A DNA stretch of 64,000 bases, from contig NZ_CP081485.1 in assembly GCF_023617305.1 (NCBI RefSeq), positions 920,501 through 984,500 on the forward strand, written 5' to 3'. Below are positions 31,801-38,260 of the stretch, piece after piece. Made by a program: the position numbers and the translations under genes. Origin of the DNA: Methanobrevibacter sp. TLL-48-HuF1 (GTDB lineage: Archaea; Methanobacteriota; Methanobacteria; Methanobacteriales; Methanobacteriaceae). Under the pieces are notes generated by a model. That model was given only the letters and a program-made list of their open reading frames with translations, had not been told where the DNA came from and did not search any database. The number at the start of each line of letters is the position of its first letter. Positions within the stretch are counted from its first letter, which is position 1.

Positions 31801-31968
31801 GTTAATGGCGTTAATATTACTATGAATATTAATGGTATTTTCTACAACAAATTAACTGATAGTAATGGAGTAGCTAGTTTAAATATTAATTTAATGCCTG
31901 GTGAGTATATTATTACTTCATCTTATGGTCAAGCGGTGGTTTCTAATACTATTAAAGTGAATAGATAA
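22858..31968 (+). CDS. Giant adhesin-like protein (beta-helix and Ig-like modules)
   Basis: A protein of about 3,036 aa, the largest in the window. A signal peptide (MKLKNIMLISLVLLVFLTIS, then AASATD) directs export. It then has a long right-handed beta-helix region with NNTF/INC and GGAI repeats (to about 1890), three Ig-like modules (about 1890-2155), a second beta-helix (about 2160-2600), and five C-terminal Ig-like modules. It is very rich in Asn, Thr and Ser, with many possible glycosylation sites. No C-terminal membrane helix, LPXTG-like motif or pseudomurein-binding repeat was seen; it ends NTIKVNR. GGTGA at 22845-22849 fits ATG 22858 (8-nt gap); the GTG at 22846 is part of that site. 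Methanobrevibacter adhesin-like proteins are the nearest known group. Ligand unknown. Confidence 0.88.
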   Translation: MKLKNIMLISLVLLVFLTISAASATDNSVTISNSDYAATNVDSNMNFGGENPSSNSVNIYVNTTGSDDGAGSKESPYNSLNKAISSVTETQDTVIYLSEGTFSGEKNTNLNIDSSGGSLTIIGQGSDKTFIDGKYTGIVFTSMSKNSLVTLKDIAFVNCNSSTAAQNQAPVITSNAILTIENCVFENNYGTDAYGAIYQRSNNLTVINSTFKDNSNLNRAGAIRAEGLDNVNLINNTFINCYGRSSNTQGSSVYLNSITKANIVGNKFANIISNGYDASIYLNSNNGYLINNTFINCTNQGTDYSIVYLTGKNYVSGNKFINASNNMGSIYSQGTMNLLFTLSNITTNNTNFSITARVSDIDGNNVSLYRYAYVYFYLNGTSLGHSRIINSVSTLNYAGLLDNGKYTLTADCSYGDENSKCIAGNLIVNIDRTPLNIWVSVNGNDTSGLGTETSPFRTIKKALEYGFNNKVEVIIHLKEGNYSGAGNVNLTFDTVGILTIIGENYNKAIIDGNYTSPIFLSMNRNSIVTLKNITFINCNSSTTSQASVIKSNALLTIENCVFENNYAVGRYGAIYQQYNNLTVINSTFKDNSNSNRAGAIYASDLSVNLINNTFINCYGRSSNTQGSAVCLLGVSKANIIGNKFINITSNGHDASIYLNSKDGYLINNTFINCTNQRTGYSIVYLEGNNYVSGNKFINASNNQGNIYNGGYMNLLITLLNTTTNSTNFNLTAHVTDIDGNNVSISSYSRYIYFYANGTLLGQTKGVTNSVTTLNYIGLLDNGKYTLTANCSHGTEYSKCIAGNLIVNVDRTPLNIWVSVNGNDTSGLGTETSPFKTIKKALEYGFNNGADVIIHLKEGNYSGAGNVNLTLDAIGTLTIIGENYNKTIIDGTSTSTFFSTTISNKILSLNFVNLTFNNFASDAFQKAGVMTSQAGKTIINDCIFTDCFSKHYVGALSVSNLIMDNCIFEKIISDLNSGEGAITTKNATITNSIFKDIIVGGGKRTQVEKRYSYLSGAIIVYTFNKDETAYLYSANNKFVNITSKYYGGAISFSVKASFGLGYGVSINDTFINNTAQYGGAIFGNCNVSGAKFINNTATFSGGALYLINNCTLVNNEYINNTAKGVLNDICLSDYYITQMAGLTLTFTDITSNTYMNDIVATLSNKDNAIISGGIVNFYVDGVLIGNSALSNNKANLNYVFKNGQYTISGNYSNALNDLVINNGTAKINVIPLTITDLYVSDSLGNDNYNGSLLYPFKTIKKAVYYAYGYDNVTIHILDGIYSGNENTNIIINTGLLTITGRNAVIDGGNSNTFFTINNAKNLIIDNLTFINGLMSSNGNIYISKTSGVTLKNVIYMNNNAVASLTADVRNIYNNGYLTIIDSIFKNNGADNSYIDSGVIYNNGDVSLTINNSKFINNTGSFSACIYHIRNYFDNSLNNCYFDDNYGRYVNYGAFNITGCNFVNNHGICVQGSFNVINSNFTSNPVIDDHYGTGAALNGQGDVFNCNFINNSAYGDGGAIVISGGSIIKCSFINNTAGATGSGSGGAIFSNENTVISNCYFEGNSVSNGNPSQNGGGAIMNRGSLTVMNCNFVNNTASTIGGAIRNGMGYSTDTITIMYSNFTGNHAGSWGGAVASYTDPSQYQQVAKTYMTGCIFTNNTAGSLGGAYYTARSLGNTIDDCIFNGNQAPSGGALMISSDLKITNCSFIKNNATEGGAIRSGYSYSISDSYFFENNAVDGGAIYHSIYTTLNMINSVILNNTASGLGAAVFGGSNTILNDNWWGSNDNPNNVSNLVYGVQNITNWFVATIDNNISSVFVGTNNTISIVFKNSNGTDVTYIIPNRVLEIVSASASVNSSTVNFNNNTATFTAVTNSEGNIICTVDNQKFLIDIVKMESLINASVNGRVYGNNVSIGVAVTGVDKSLASGTVNIIVNGKSYTVNLINGTASLNLGILNVNTYSFTVNYSGNDMYKNSSATSSFTIVKADTNVVITVKDIQYGEIETITVKTNPLYNGTGNILFGWSTSYPVTFVNGVAVRNFTNLAVGSYIVTATTAGNDNFNSHDYDPSGSSFRVSVADTKISIKTEDIIFGDPAKVVITSTPLLNGTVILSVDNGNPINLKLINGRVEYVLNKLEPGKHSLSAVYNGDANHKPAFTSGTINVAYVGTVTNDTFFSFFDSNGNLKSAFVGSNLTFVGTFSGLDITSININRPIDLSGSNATLLDIMLNISADNVSVNNFTVDISDDSALTYGVLVNGDSVVLSGNVINVTGAFDCDAYGVLADSCNDLTLFNNTVIFVGKTNGTGINKALSFDNCTDLNIIDNIMNITIPSGAIYDASWNLDIKTGGVEVTSCDGAVISNNIIDLSYDGVFGSYDIIYAVMLSDSADVIVSDNIIDCIGNSYIYGLSLSNLDNFTVVDNVIDSFTSNHYANTVVIGGESSGIVMNNNLSAVASAVAYPVYSSVYGANLTVDYVNNTVYGLANSVYGFEVMGTEESIINNTISADGNFTIGIASACKDLVVSGNTIVTNGAGLGTPTTGDSISSENVGIKINSGKAVISDNSVKTTGNYTVKLNTEGNTVVDNELISPYYKGDVSVTPSSGNIIANNTPVMSASVLTGNDVIMFFKNGTRYEITLTDIKGNALFNQSVVININGVDYVRFTDKDGKASIGLNLNTGNYTVTVTYNGTEDYTKSSITNNVTILSTVESKNITKIYRNDTQYHAAFVDGTGKVLADKEVTFNINGVFYKKNTNANGVATLNINLNSGTYILTAINPVNNEMVGSTITVLSSIQSNNITKYFQNDTQYSATFLNKDGSLLTNTEVTFNINGVFYKKNTNANGVATLNINLNSGTYILTAINPVNNEMVGSTVTVLCTIQGNNITKYFQNGTQYTATFLNKDGSLLTNTEVTFNINGVFYKKNTNANGVATLNINLNSGTYILTAINPVNGEMYSNTIKVLPTLTGENLVKTYGNPDQYKAKLVDGVGKPVNGVNITMNINGIFYNKLTDSNGVASLNINLMPGEYIITSSYGQAVVSNTIKVNR
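23017..25600 (+). repeat. Large internal duplication of about 1,134 bp in the adhesin gene
   Basis: Two successive units of about 1,134 bp (378 codons), near 23017 and 24151, align along their whole length. The start of a third at 25285 keeps near identity for roughly 200 bp before diverging. The shared opening VSVNGNDTSGLGTETSPF occurs at about 24168 and 25302. Near identity at DNA level marks a recent duplication or gene conversion. Confidence 0.85.
30952..31968 (+). repeat. Four tandem 255-bp Ig-like repeats at the adhesin C-terminus
   Basis: Units begin at 30952, 31207, 31462 and 31717, each of 85 codons (the last slightly short, plus the stop). The first two share 144 identical bases (31048-31191 against 31303-31446). 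Units two and three are also nearly identical, and the fourth is divergent. The shared core is FNINGVFYKKNTNANGVATL. Confidence 0.92.
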
Positions 31969-31984
31969 AAGTATTTTTGTAATG

Positions 31985-32020
31985 AGGGTTTTATTTTATT
32001 AAAACCCTTTTTCTTTTTTA
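31985..32020 (+). terminator. Terminator of the giant adhesin gene
   Basis: A perfect 9-bp inverted repeat, AGGGTTTTA (31985-31993) against TAAAACCCT (32000-32008), is followed by two T-runs. It lies 17 nt after the adhesin stop. Confidence 0.75.
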
Positions 32021-32132
32021 AAGTATTAATATGCTTTAAAGAAGCAATAAATGATGTAAAAATGTTAAGAACAAATAAAATAAATGAATTTAATTATATT
32101 GTGCAAATGTAAATTTTTAATTAAGGCTAAGG

Positions 32133-32161
32133 CACAATCATTCTATTTAAGTGTGATTGTG
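32133..32161 (+). promoter_or_regulatory. Inverted repeat in the intergenic region before the second adhesin gene
   Basis: CACAATCA (32133-32140) and TGATTGTG (32154-32161) form perfect 8-bp arms with a 13-nt loop, followed by a T-rich stretch. It lies 75-100 nt before the GTG start of the second adhesin gene. It could be a regulatory hairpin, an operator or a second terminator; the sequence does not decide. Confidence 0.35.
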
Positions 32162-32235
32162 GGTTATTCTTCTTTTTAATTTAAAAGTACGTATAACTAA
32201 TTTTATAATACAAGTGTAAAGGGAGGTGAAAAAAA

Positions 32236-35200
32236 GTGAAAAAAAATGCAATCTTTATATTAGTACTTATTTCAAGTATTTTAATATTACTTAATAATGT
32301 TAGTGCAACTGATGTGAATTCCACCGATGTTGATTGTTCTGTTAGTAATGCTGATGTTTCTATCAGTTCTGATGATAGTTTAAATGTGATTTCTGAACAT
32401 GAGGCTGTTAGTTCTGGTTCTACCCAGCATGTAATTTCTAAATATAATTATACTCAATATTTTGATGGATTTGGTAATTTAGATTCTGCTGCAGTAAAAA
32501 ATGGAGATACCTTGATTTTATCAGGAGAATTTGATAATAAACATTTCAATATTAATCGTCCTGTAAATATTGTTGGTAATAATAGTATAATTCGTGAAGG
32601 TTATCTTTATATCACCTCTTCTGATGTTAATGTTAGTAATATTAGGATTATTAACAATAATAGTCCTGGTTTAATTCTTTATAGGGCTTTAAATTGTAAT
32701 ATTTGGAATAATTCCATTGTAACTTATGGAGCTTTTGCCAGTATAGTTAATCCTGGTTCTAAATATAATAATATTTCTAATAATTATTTTAAATCTGGAA
32801 CTGTAAGTGGTAAATCCTATTCTACTATGGTTTTAGGTGGTGCTGATTATAATTATATAGCTAATAATTATTTAGAATGTGATAATGCCAATATAATTTA
32901 TATTTCCATTTGGGGCAGTGGTGCTTTCCATGGTGGTGAAGCTAACTTTAATATTTTTTATAATAATACTTTAAAATGTATGATTGATAATCCTGATGCT
33001 TTTTGTTATGGAATGCAAATGATGGGTTTTAATAACACCATTGATTCCAATGTTATTATAGGAACTTTCAGAGGGATTTCTACTTATGAAAATTCCACCG
33101 TGATTAATAATAAAATTTTTAATTTAACTGGTGTTGCTTATTTAAGTGCTGATCGTATTGGTGCTGATTACGGTATTTTTGTTGGAGATAATTGTTTAGT
33201 TTCCAATAATACCATTGCCAATTGCCTTATTAGTTCTTCAGCAATTTATTGCGGATCCAATTCCATTATATCCAATAATAATATTGACATTACTGGTGAT
33301 GGTTACGGTATTTATGCTGATGGAGATAATATTAATGTATTAAATAATATTGTTAGTACTGTAGGTAAAGCCAGTATTTATCAAACTGGTAATTTAACAG
33401 GACTTACTCTTTATGGCAATATTATTAATTCTTCTTCCGGTGTTGGTATTTTACTTGTAAAGTCATCTAATTCCAAATATCCCTCTAATGTTAGTGTAAT
33501 AAATAATATTGTGGTGATGTCTAGTAAATATTCTATTAATATTAAAGATGTAGATAAAAACAGCTATAATATTTCTGATAATAAATGTTATGGTATAATT
33601 TTAACTCCAGATAGTGAAATAAGTCATGGTAATGGAAGTTATACTATATATAATGTTTATGGCAGTTTTGATAATTTAACTGAGGCAATTAACAGTATTG
33701 TTGATGGTGGTGTTATTAATTTAATTGGAAATATTGAACTTATAAGTAGTGATTATTATTTACGCTCCGGTATTGTTATTGACAAGAATGTAACTATTTT
33801 AGGTAATAATTTCCAGATTAATGCAAATAAGTTTAATACTCGTATTTTCAATATTACTTCTACCGGTTCATTAGTTTTAAGGAATGCTGTTGTTTTAGGT
33901 GCTAATTTATTATTTAGTGATCTTCACTCTGAAGATATTAAAGGTATTGAGAAAGAATATTCCGGCGGTGCTATTTTTAATAGTGGAAATCTAACAGTTA
34001 TAGATTCCTCTTTCATACATAATAATGCTAATTTAGGTGGTGTAATCTATAATGAGGGTGTTGCTACTTTGATTAATTCTAACTTTAGAGATAATAAAGC
34101 TGTTTCTGTGAATCCTTACAAGTGGGATGATTATGGTAACTCTTTAGAAGATGATACTATTCTTGTTTTTCCTGAGGAAGGCGGTTGTGCCGGTGCTATT
34201 TATAATGATGGCTATTTAACTGTAATTGACTGTTATTTCTTTGGTAATGATGCTGAAAGAAGTTCCGGAGTTATTTTTAATAATGGTTTTTTAAATGTTA
34301 GTAACTCTGAATTTTTATCTAATAAGGCTTCTGGACCTGCTGCTTTTTGTGGAGCTATTTATGCAAACAGTACTACAATTCTTAAAGAATCCAATTTCCA
34401 CAGTACTCAAGCCAGTAGTGGTGGTGTGATTAATTCCAATAATGCTAATTTGACTATTGAGGATTGTAATATTCATAATAATATTGCTTATTATGATCAT
34501 TGGGGCTCTCAAGGTGGAGTAATTTTTTCTTCCGGAGGCAATATTGATTTAATCAATACTAATTTCACTGCCAATAGTGCTGGTGCTTCTGCAGGTGTTA
34601 TTGAAATATATGATATTCGTGGAAAAGCTAATACCAATTTAAGCATTACTGGCTGTAATTTTGATGATAATTATGGTGGTAGTAATGGTGTAATTGACAT
34701 GTTTTCTTCAGGTAAATTATACATTGAGAATTCCTCTTTTACCCGTAATAAAGGTGGTTTGGAAGTCAGTGTTATTAATAATCGTGGCGGTGCTGATATG
34801 ACTATTATCGATTCTGTTGTGAAAAATAATAATGCTGTTGGTGGTATTAGTAATGTAGCAGCTACTATTTATTCTAATGGAGCTAATAATGTGATTTCCG
34901 GTTCTGTTTTTGATAATAATAAAGGATCAAATGGTGGTGCTTTGTGGGTTACTGGTAAGACTATTGTTAGTGGTTCTAATTTTACTAATAATAAAGCTAT
35001 AATCGATGGTGGTGCAATTAAGAATACAGGTTCTTTAACCATTATAGACAGTTATTTTATTGGTAATAAAGGTAACGGTAATGCTATTCATACTTATAAC
35101 CGATTTAAGCCTAATGAGTTGATAGATAACGGTTATTTTGATAAAGATGGAAAGTATCATGTTATTATAATTAAACCTACCGAACCTGTTGTTCCTAGTA

Positions 35201-35757
35201 ATCCCGATGTTCCTACTAAGCCAGATGTCCCTAGTAAACCGGAGGTTCCTACTAAGCCAGATGTTCCTAGTAATCCTAATGTTCCTGTAACTCCAAGTAA
35301 TCCTTCTCAAGGAGGAAATACCGGTGGTGAGTCTAAAGGTAATACTTCAGCTGATAATGTGACTGGTGACGGAAATGGTACCTCTAGTGAGAATCCTGTA
35401 AATGGCAATACTAGTTCTGAGATTGTTGATGTTGTTATTGATGTGGTAAGTAATGGTAGTTCTATTAGTTCTGATTTAGATGGTCATTTTGCTGTTGGTG
35501 TAAGTGACATTATATTTACCGGTGTAGACAGTGCTGTTTCAAGTCCGTCCTCATCTTCTAGTTCTAGTTCTAGTAGTTCTATAGGAGAATCCAGTTCTAA
35601 TGAGCAGGGTTCTGAGTCTAAATCTTATGAGGTTTCTAAGAGGGTTAATAAGAGTGCAATATCCACTAATAATATTATTGTTACTATTGTTGTTATTCTA
35701 CTTGTTGCTATTCTAATTGGACTTGGTTATTATAGAAATAAGAAAAATGAAATTTAG
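32236..35757 (+). CDS. Membrane-anchored adhesin-like protein
   Basis: A 1,173-residue surface protein. A signal peptide (KNAIFILVLISSILILLNNV, then SATD) is followed by a beta-helix region to about residue 960 with NNxI and GGVI/GGAI repeats. A stalk follows: a proline-rich 6-residue repeat (VPTKPD/VPSKPE type, about 979-1025), a Gly/Asn/Ser stretch, and a run of about 12 serines near 1105. A membrane helix (about 1145-1165) and a basic tail YRNKKNEI end the protein, so it should be anchored with the helix region outside the wall. The GTG start is supported by a strong GGAGGTGA 6 nt upstream, with no competing ATG. It is separate from the first adhesin by a terminator. Confidence 0.9.
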   Translation: MKKNAIFILVLISSILILLNNVSATDVNSTDVDCSVSNADVSISSDDSLNVISEHEAVSSGSTQHVISKYNYTQYFDGFGNLDSAAVKNGDTLILSGEFDNKHFNINRPVNIVGNNSIIREGYLYITSSDVNVSNIRIINNNSPGLILYRALNCNIWNNSIVTYGAFASIVNPGSKYNNISNNYFKSGTVSGKSYSTMVLGGADYNYIANNYLECDNANIIYISIWGSGAFHGGEANFNIFYNNTLKCMIDNPDAFCYGMQMMGFNNTIDSNVIIGTFRGISTYENSTVINNKIFNLTGVAYLSADRIGADYGIFVGDNCLVSNNTIANCLISSSAIYCGSNSIISNNNIDITGDGYGIYADGDNINVLNNIVSTVGKASIYQTGNLTGLTLYGNIINSSSGVGILLVKSSNSKYPSNVSVINNIVVMSSKYSINIKDVDKNSYNISDNKCYGIILTPDSEISHGNGSYTIYNVYGSFDNLTEAINSIVDGGVINLIGNIELISSDYYLRSGIVIDKNVTILGNNFQINANKFNTRIFNITSTGSLVLRNAVVLGANLLFSDLHSEDIKGIEKEYSGGAIFNSGNLTVIDSSFIHNNANLGGVIYNEGVATLINSNFRDNKAVSVNPYKWDDYGNSLEDDTILVFPEEGGCAGAIYNDGYLTVIDCYFFGNDAERSSGVIFNNGFLNVSNSEFLSNKASGPAAFCGAIYANSTTILKESNFHSTQASSGGVINSNNANLTIEDCNIHNNIAYYDHWGSQGGVIFSSGGNIDLINTNFTANSAGASAGVIEIYDIRGKANTNLSITGCNFDDNYGGSNGVIDMFSSGKLYIENSSFTRNKGGLEVSVINNRGGADMTIIDSVVKNNNAVGGISNVAATIYSNGANNVISGSVFDNNKGSNGGALWVTGKTIVSGSNFTNNKAIIDGGAIKNTGSLTIIDSYFIGNKGNGNAIHTYNRFKPNELIDNGYFDKDGKYHVIIIKPTEPVVPSNPDVPTKPDVPSKPEVPTKPDVPSNPNVPVTPSNPSQGGNTGGESKGNTSADNVTGDGNGTSSENPVNGNTSSEIVDVVIDVVSNGSSISSDLDGHFAVGVSDIIFTGVDSAVSSPSSSSSSSSSSSIGESSSNEQGSESKSYEVSKRVNKSAISTNNIIVTIVVILLVAILIGLGYYRNKKNEI
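35191..35286 (+). repeat. 18-bp repeats coding the proline-rich stalk
   Basis: Five to six degenerate 18-bp units encode VPSNPD, VPTKPD, VPSKPE, VPTKPD, VPSNPN and similar. Such repeats usually form an extended wall-spanning stalk and can change length by slippage. Confidence 0.8.
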
Positions 35758-35793
35758 AGTATTTAAAATCTTTTTTTAAATACTCCTTTTTTT
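35757..35793. terminator. Strong terminator between convergent genes
   Basis: GAGTATTTAAAA (35757-35768) is complementary to the arm ending at 35785 (TTTTAAATACTC) and is followed by seven T. The symmetry may also serve the opposite-strand protease gene, whose stop is at 35869, though its own U-tract is less clear. Confidence 0.8.
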
Positions 35794-35868
35794 ATTTATT
35801 GATTTTTTTGTGTTCAAGTTGAAATTACTAAAATATTGACATTACCATGAAAAAAATAATATTCTGGA

Positions 35869-37014
35869 TTATAAAAATCCATAAACCAAACTAAATATTA
35901 TAATCATCCCTAAAACCAGGGACAGTGAATTTGTAATTGGCTTGTAATACTTTTCAGAGACTTTATAACTAAGTAATGTCTCAAACATATGTCCTCCGTC
36001 AAGAGGTTTTATCGGAAGCAGATTAAATAAACCAATACCAAGATTCAACATGAATATCCACTGGAACAGCTCCAGAATATTAAACCAGATCCATGGCAGA
36101 GAATCTCCATAAGTACTAGCTACACCATCATTTAATTCATAATGTTTAGCTGCTTGAATACCCATATATCCTTTAGACTCATTGTTTGGATTTTTATCTA
36201 AAACTATAGAATAATCACCTTCATTCGTTCCTATAGTTATGTTTTGACCTGGTTTAAGATTATTGACTGCATTTACATAGCTGTTTGAGTCATGAACCTT
36301 ATGATTATCAATTGATTCAATAACCATTCCTTCCTTAAGAACCTTACTGGCGGGAGAGTCTCCTACAAGTCTGTCAATTTCAATCCCATGTTCTTCAAAA
36401 GTAGATGGAATAACATAAGACCCTACTGCAGAAACTATTAAAAGAGCTATCACTGCCAAAGTAATGTTTGCCATTGATCCTGCAGCATATATTCTTAATT
36501 TAGAAGATTTTTTAGCTTCTTTCATTTCTTCATCATCAGGTTCCATAAATGCCCCCGGAAGAATTGCAAAAAGCATCAGACCTACTGATTTAACATTTAT
36601 TTTCTCAGCAACAGCCAATATACCATGAGAAAATTCATGAACTATCAATACAGTAGCTAATGCAACCAATCCATAGCCTAAAGGAACATAAATTGATGAA
36701 CCAGGAAGTTCAACTCCAGGAATAACTAAAGAAACTGAAGGAGCATATAACATTGAGGATAATGAACTAAGCAGTGTCCATGTAATGTATATCATTGCAA
36801 TATATGAAATTACAATCCCTACATTCATAAACCATTTCCAAAACCGTGGAGAAAGATTAGCCATCCTTTTTATAAAATTTTTAAACTTTTCAGTTCTCCA
36901 CATAATAAGAGGAAACTGAATTTCAAATCCATGATTGGTTAATTTGCTTTTTAATCCGAATGCCAATATCCAGATAACAATGAAAGCGATTAAATAATAA
37001 TAAATACCATTCAT
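35869..37014 (-). CDS. Site-2 protease family intramembrane metallopeptidase (M50)
   Basis: A 381-residue membrane protease. The zinc motif HEFSH (126-130) lies in the hydrophobic segment ATVLIVHEFSHGILAVAE; the third ligand motif is NLLPIKPLDGGH, with D339. A PDZ-like domain (about 205-300, DRLVGDSPASKVLKEGMVIESI) sits between them, as in RseP-type enzymes. Six or so membrane helices are visible. It would cut membrane-bound regulators or remnant signal peptides; its target is unknown. GAGGT precedes the ATG. It lies 16 nt after moeA and is probably the last gene of a purL-moeA-protease unit. Confidence 0.9.
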   Translation of the reverse strand: MNGIYYYLIAFIVIWILAFGLKSKLTNHGFEIQFPLIMWRTEKFKNFIKRMANLSPRFWKWFMNVGIVISYIAMIYITWTLLSSLSSMLYAPSVSLVIPGVELPGSSIYVPLGYGLVALATVLIVHEFSHGILAVAEKINVKSVGLMLFAILPGAFMEPDDEEMKEAKKSSKLRIYAAGSMANITLAVIALLIVSAVGSYVIPSTFEEHGIEIDRLVGDSPASKVLKEGMVIESIDNHKVHDSNSYVNAVNNLKPGQNITIGTNEGDYSIVLDKNPNNESKGYMGIQAAKHYELNDGVASTYGDSLPWIWFNILELFQWIFMLNLGIGLFNLLPIKPLDGGHMFETLLSYKVSEKYYKPITNSLSLVLGMIIIFSLVYGFL

Positions 37015-37030
37015 TAAATGACCTCTTAGT

Positions 37031-38248
37031 CTACCAAATTAATGAATCAAAGAAGACAACATCAACTATATCGCCCTTTTGATATCCTTCATCATTTTCA
37101 TCTATTATGATGTAGCTGTTTGCCTCCACCATAGACCTAATTATACCAGAACCCCTGTTCAACACATGCCTTGCAAAATCATCATCTGAAAATGCACGGA
37201 CAAAATCGGTTCTTCCAAGCTGAGAAGGAATTTTTAATAAAGATTCTCTTTGAACAATATGGAAATTAAAGTCTCTGCCCTGCATATTAAATAAATATTT
37301 CCTCGCAAAAATATCAAATTGAGTCATAGCTGCAACTGGCTGTCCTGAAAATGTAAATATCATTTTATTATTAGCAATACCTGCACCAATAGGTTTTCCA
37401 GGCCTTATAGATACACCATGGAATAATATCTCCCCAATATCACCAACAACATCCAAAACCACATCACCTTTACTGATAGCTGTTCCCCCAGTAGTCATTA
37501 TAACATCATATTCATCTAATGCTTCCAAAATAGCTTTCTTAACTTCTTCAAAACTATCTTTTACATGACAAATATCAAAAACAACTCCACAATCTTCAAG
37601 CATGGAGCCAATTGTGTACTGGTTAGAGTTGATTATTTTAGCTTTAGATATTTCTTCCTTAGTTGGATCTACAAGTTCATTGCCTGTAATAATTACCTTT
37701 ACTTTAGGTTTTTTAAAAACTTTAACTGTATTATATCCTGCAGACGCTATTAAGCCCATTTCCTGATATCTGATAAATGTATTTTTAGATAAAACCACAT
37801 CCCCCTTGCTGATATCTTCAGCTTTCGGACTTACATTTTCACCAGGAGTTACCTGACTGTAAATGGTTAACTCATCACTCTGTGTTGTAGTATACTCCTT
37901 CATTAAAACAGCATCTGCACCTGCAGGAACAGGAGATCCAGTAGCTATTACAATAGCTTCATTTTCACCTATTATCTTGTCACAAAAATCTCCTGCACCA
38001 ATTGAATCAACAATTTTTAAATGTTTAGGATTGCTTTGTGATGCTCCAAAAGTATTTACTCCCTTAAGGGCAAAACCATCCATTGCAGATTTATCAAAAG
38101 GAGGAGAATCATGAAAAGAAATAATATCTTCAGCCAACACTCTTTTATGAGCATCTTTTAAAGGTATTTCTTCATAATCCATTACCCTCTGATTACTTTC
38201 CATTAATTTCAAAGCATCTTTTAGAGAATCTAATTTAGACAAAAACAT
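37031..38248 (-). CDS. moeA: Molybdopterin molybdenumtransferase MoeA
   Basis: A 405-residue MoeA. It inserts molybdate (or tungstate) into adenylated molybdopterin. Visible are the N-terminal AEDIISFHDSPPFDKSAMDG, the central VVIATGSPVPAGADAV-like region, the MoCF-binding MTTGGTAISKGDVV and the Ser/Gly-rich loop FSGQPVAAMTQFD. Length is normal. GGTG lies 5 nt before ATG 38248, and the gene follows purL by 12 nt. Methanogens use this cofactor in formylmethanofuran dehydrogenase; moaC lies elsewhere in the window. Confidence 0.93.
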   Translation of the reverse strand: MFLSKLDSLKDALKLMESNQRVMDYEEIPLKDAHKRVLAEDIISFHDSPPFDKSAMDGFALKGVNTFGASQSNPKHLKIVDSIGAGDFCDKIIGENEAIVIATGSPVPAGADAVLMKEYTTTQSDELTIYSQVTPGENVSPKAEDISKGDVVLSKNTFIRYQEMGLIASAGYNTVKVFKKPKVKVIITGNELVDPTKEEISKAKIINSNQYTIGSMLEDCGVVFDICHVKDSFEEVKKAILEALDEYDVIMTTGGTAISKGDVVLDVVGDIGEILFHGVSIRPGKPIGAGIANNKMIFTFSGQPVAAMTQFDIFARKYLFNMQGRDFNFHIVQRESLLKIPSQLGRTDFVRAFSDDDFARHVLNRGSGIIRSMVEANSYIIIDENDEGYQKGDIVDVVFFDSLIW

Positions 38249-38260
38249 CAGCGCACCAGC

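Noticed and set aside
22858-35757. Repeats in the adhesin genes as CRISPR-like arrays
   Set aside because: The repeats are coding, in frame, long and with diverged protein-coding spacing; no short palindromic repeats with unique equal-length spacers.
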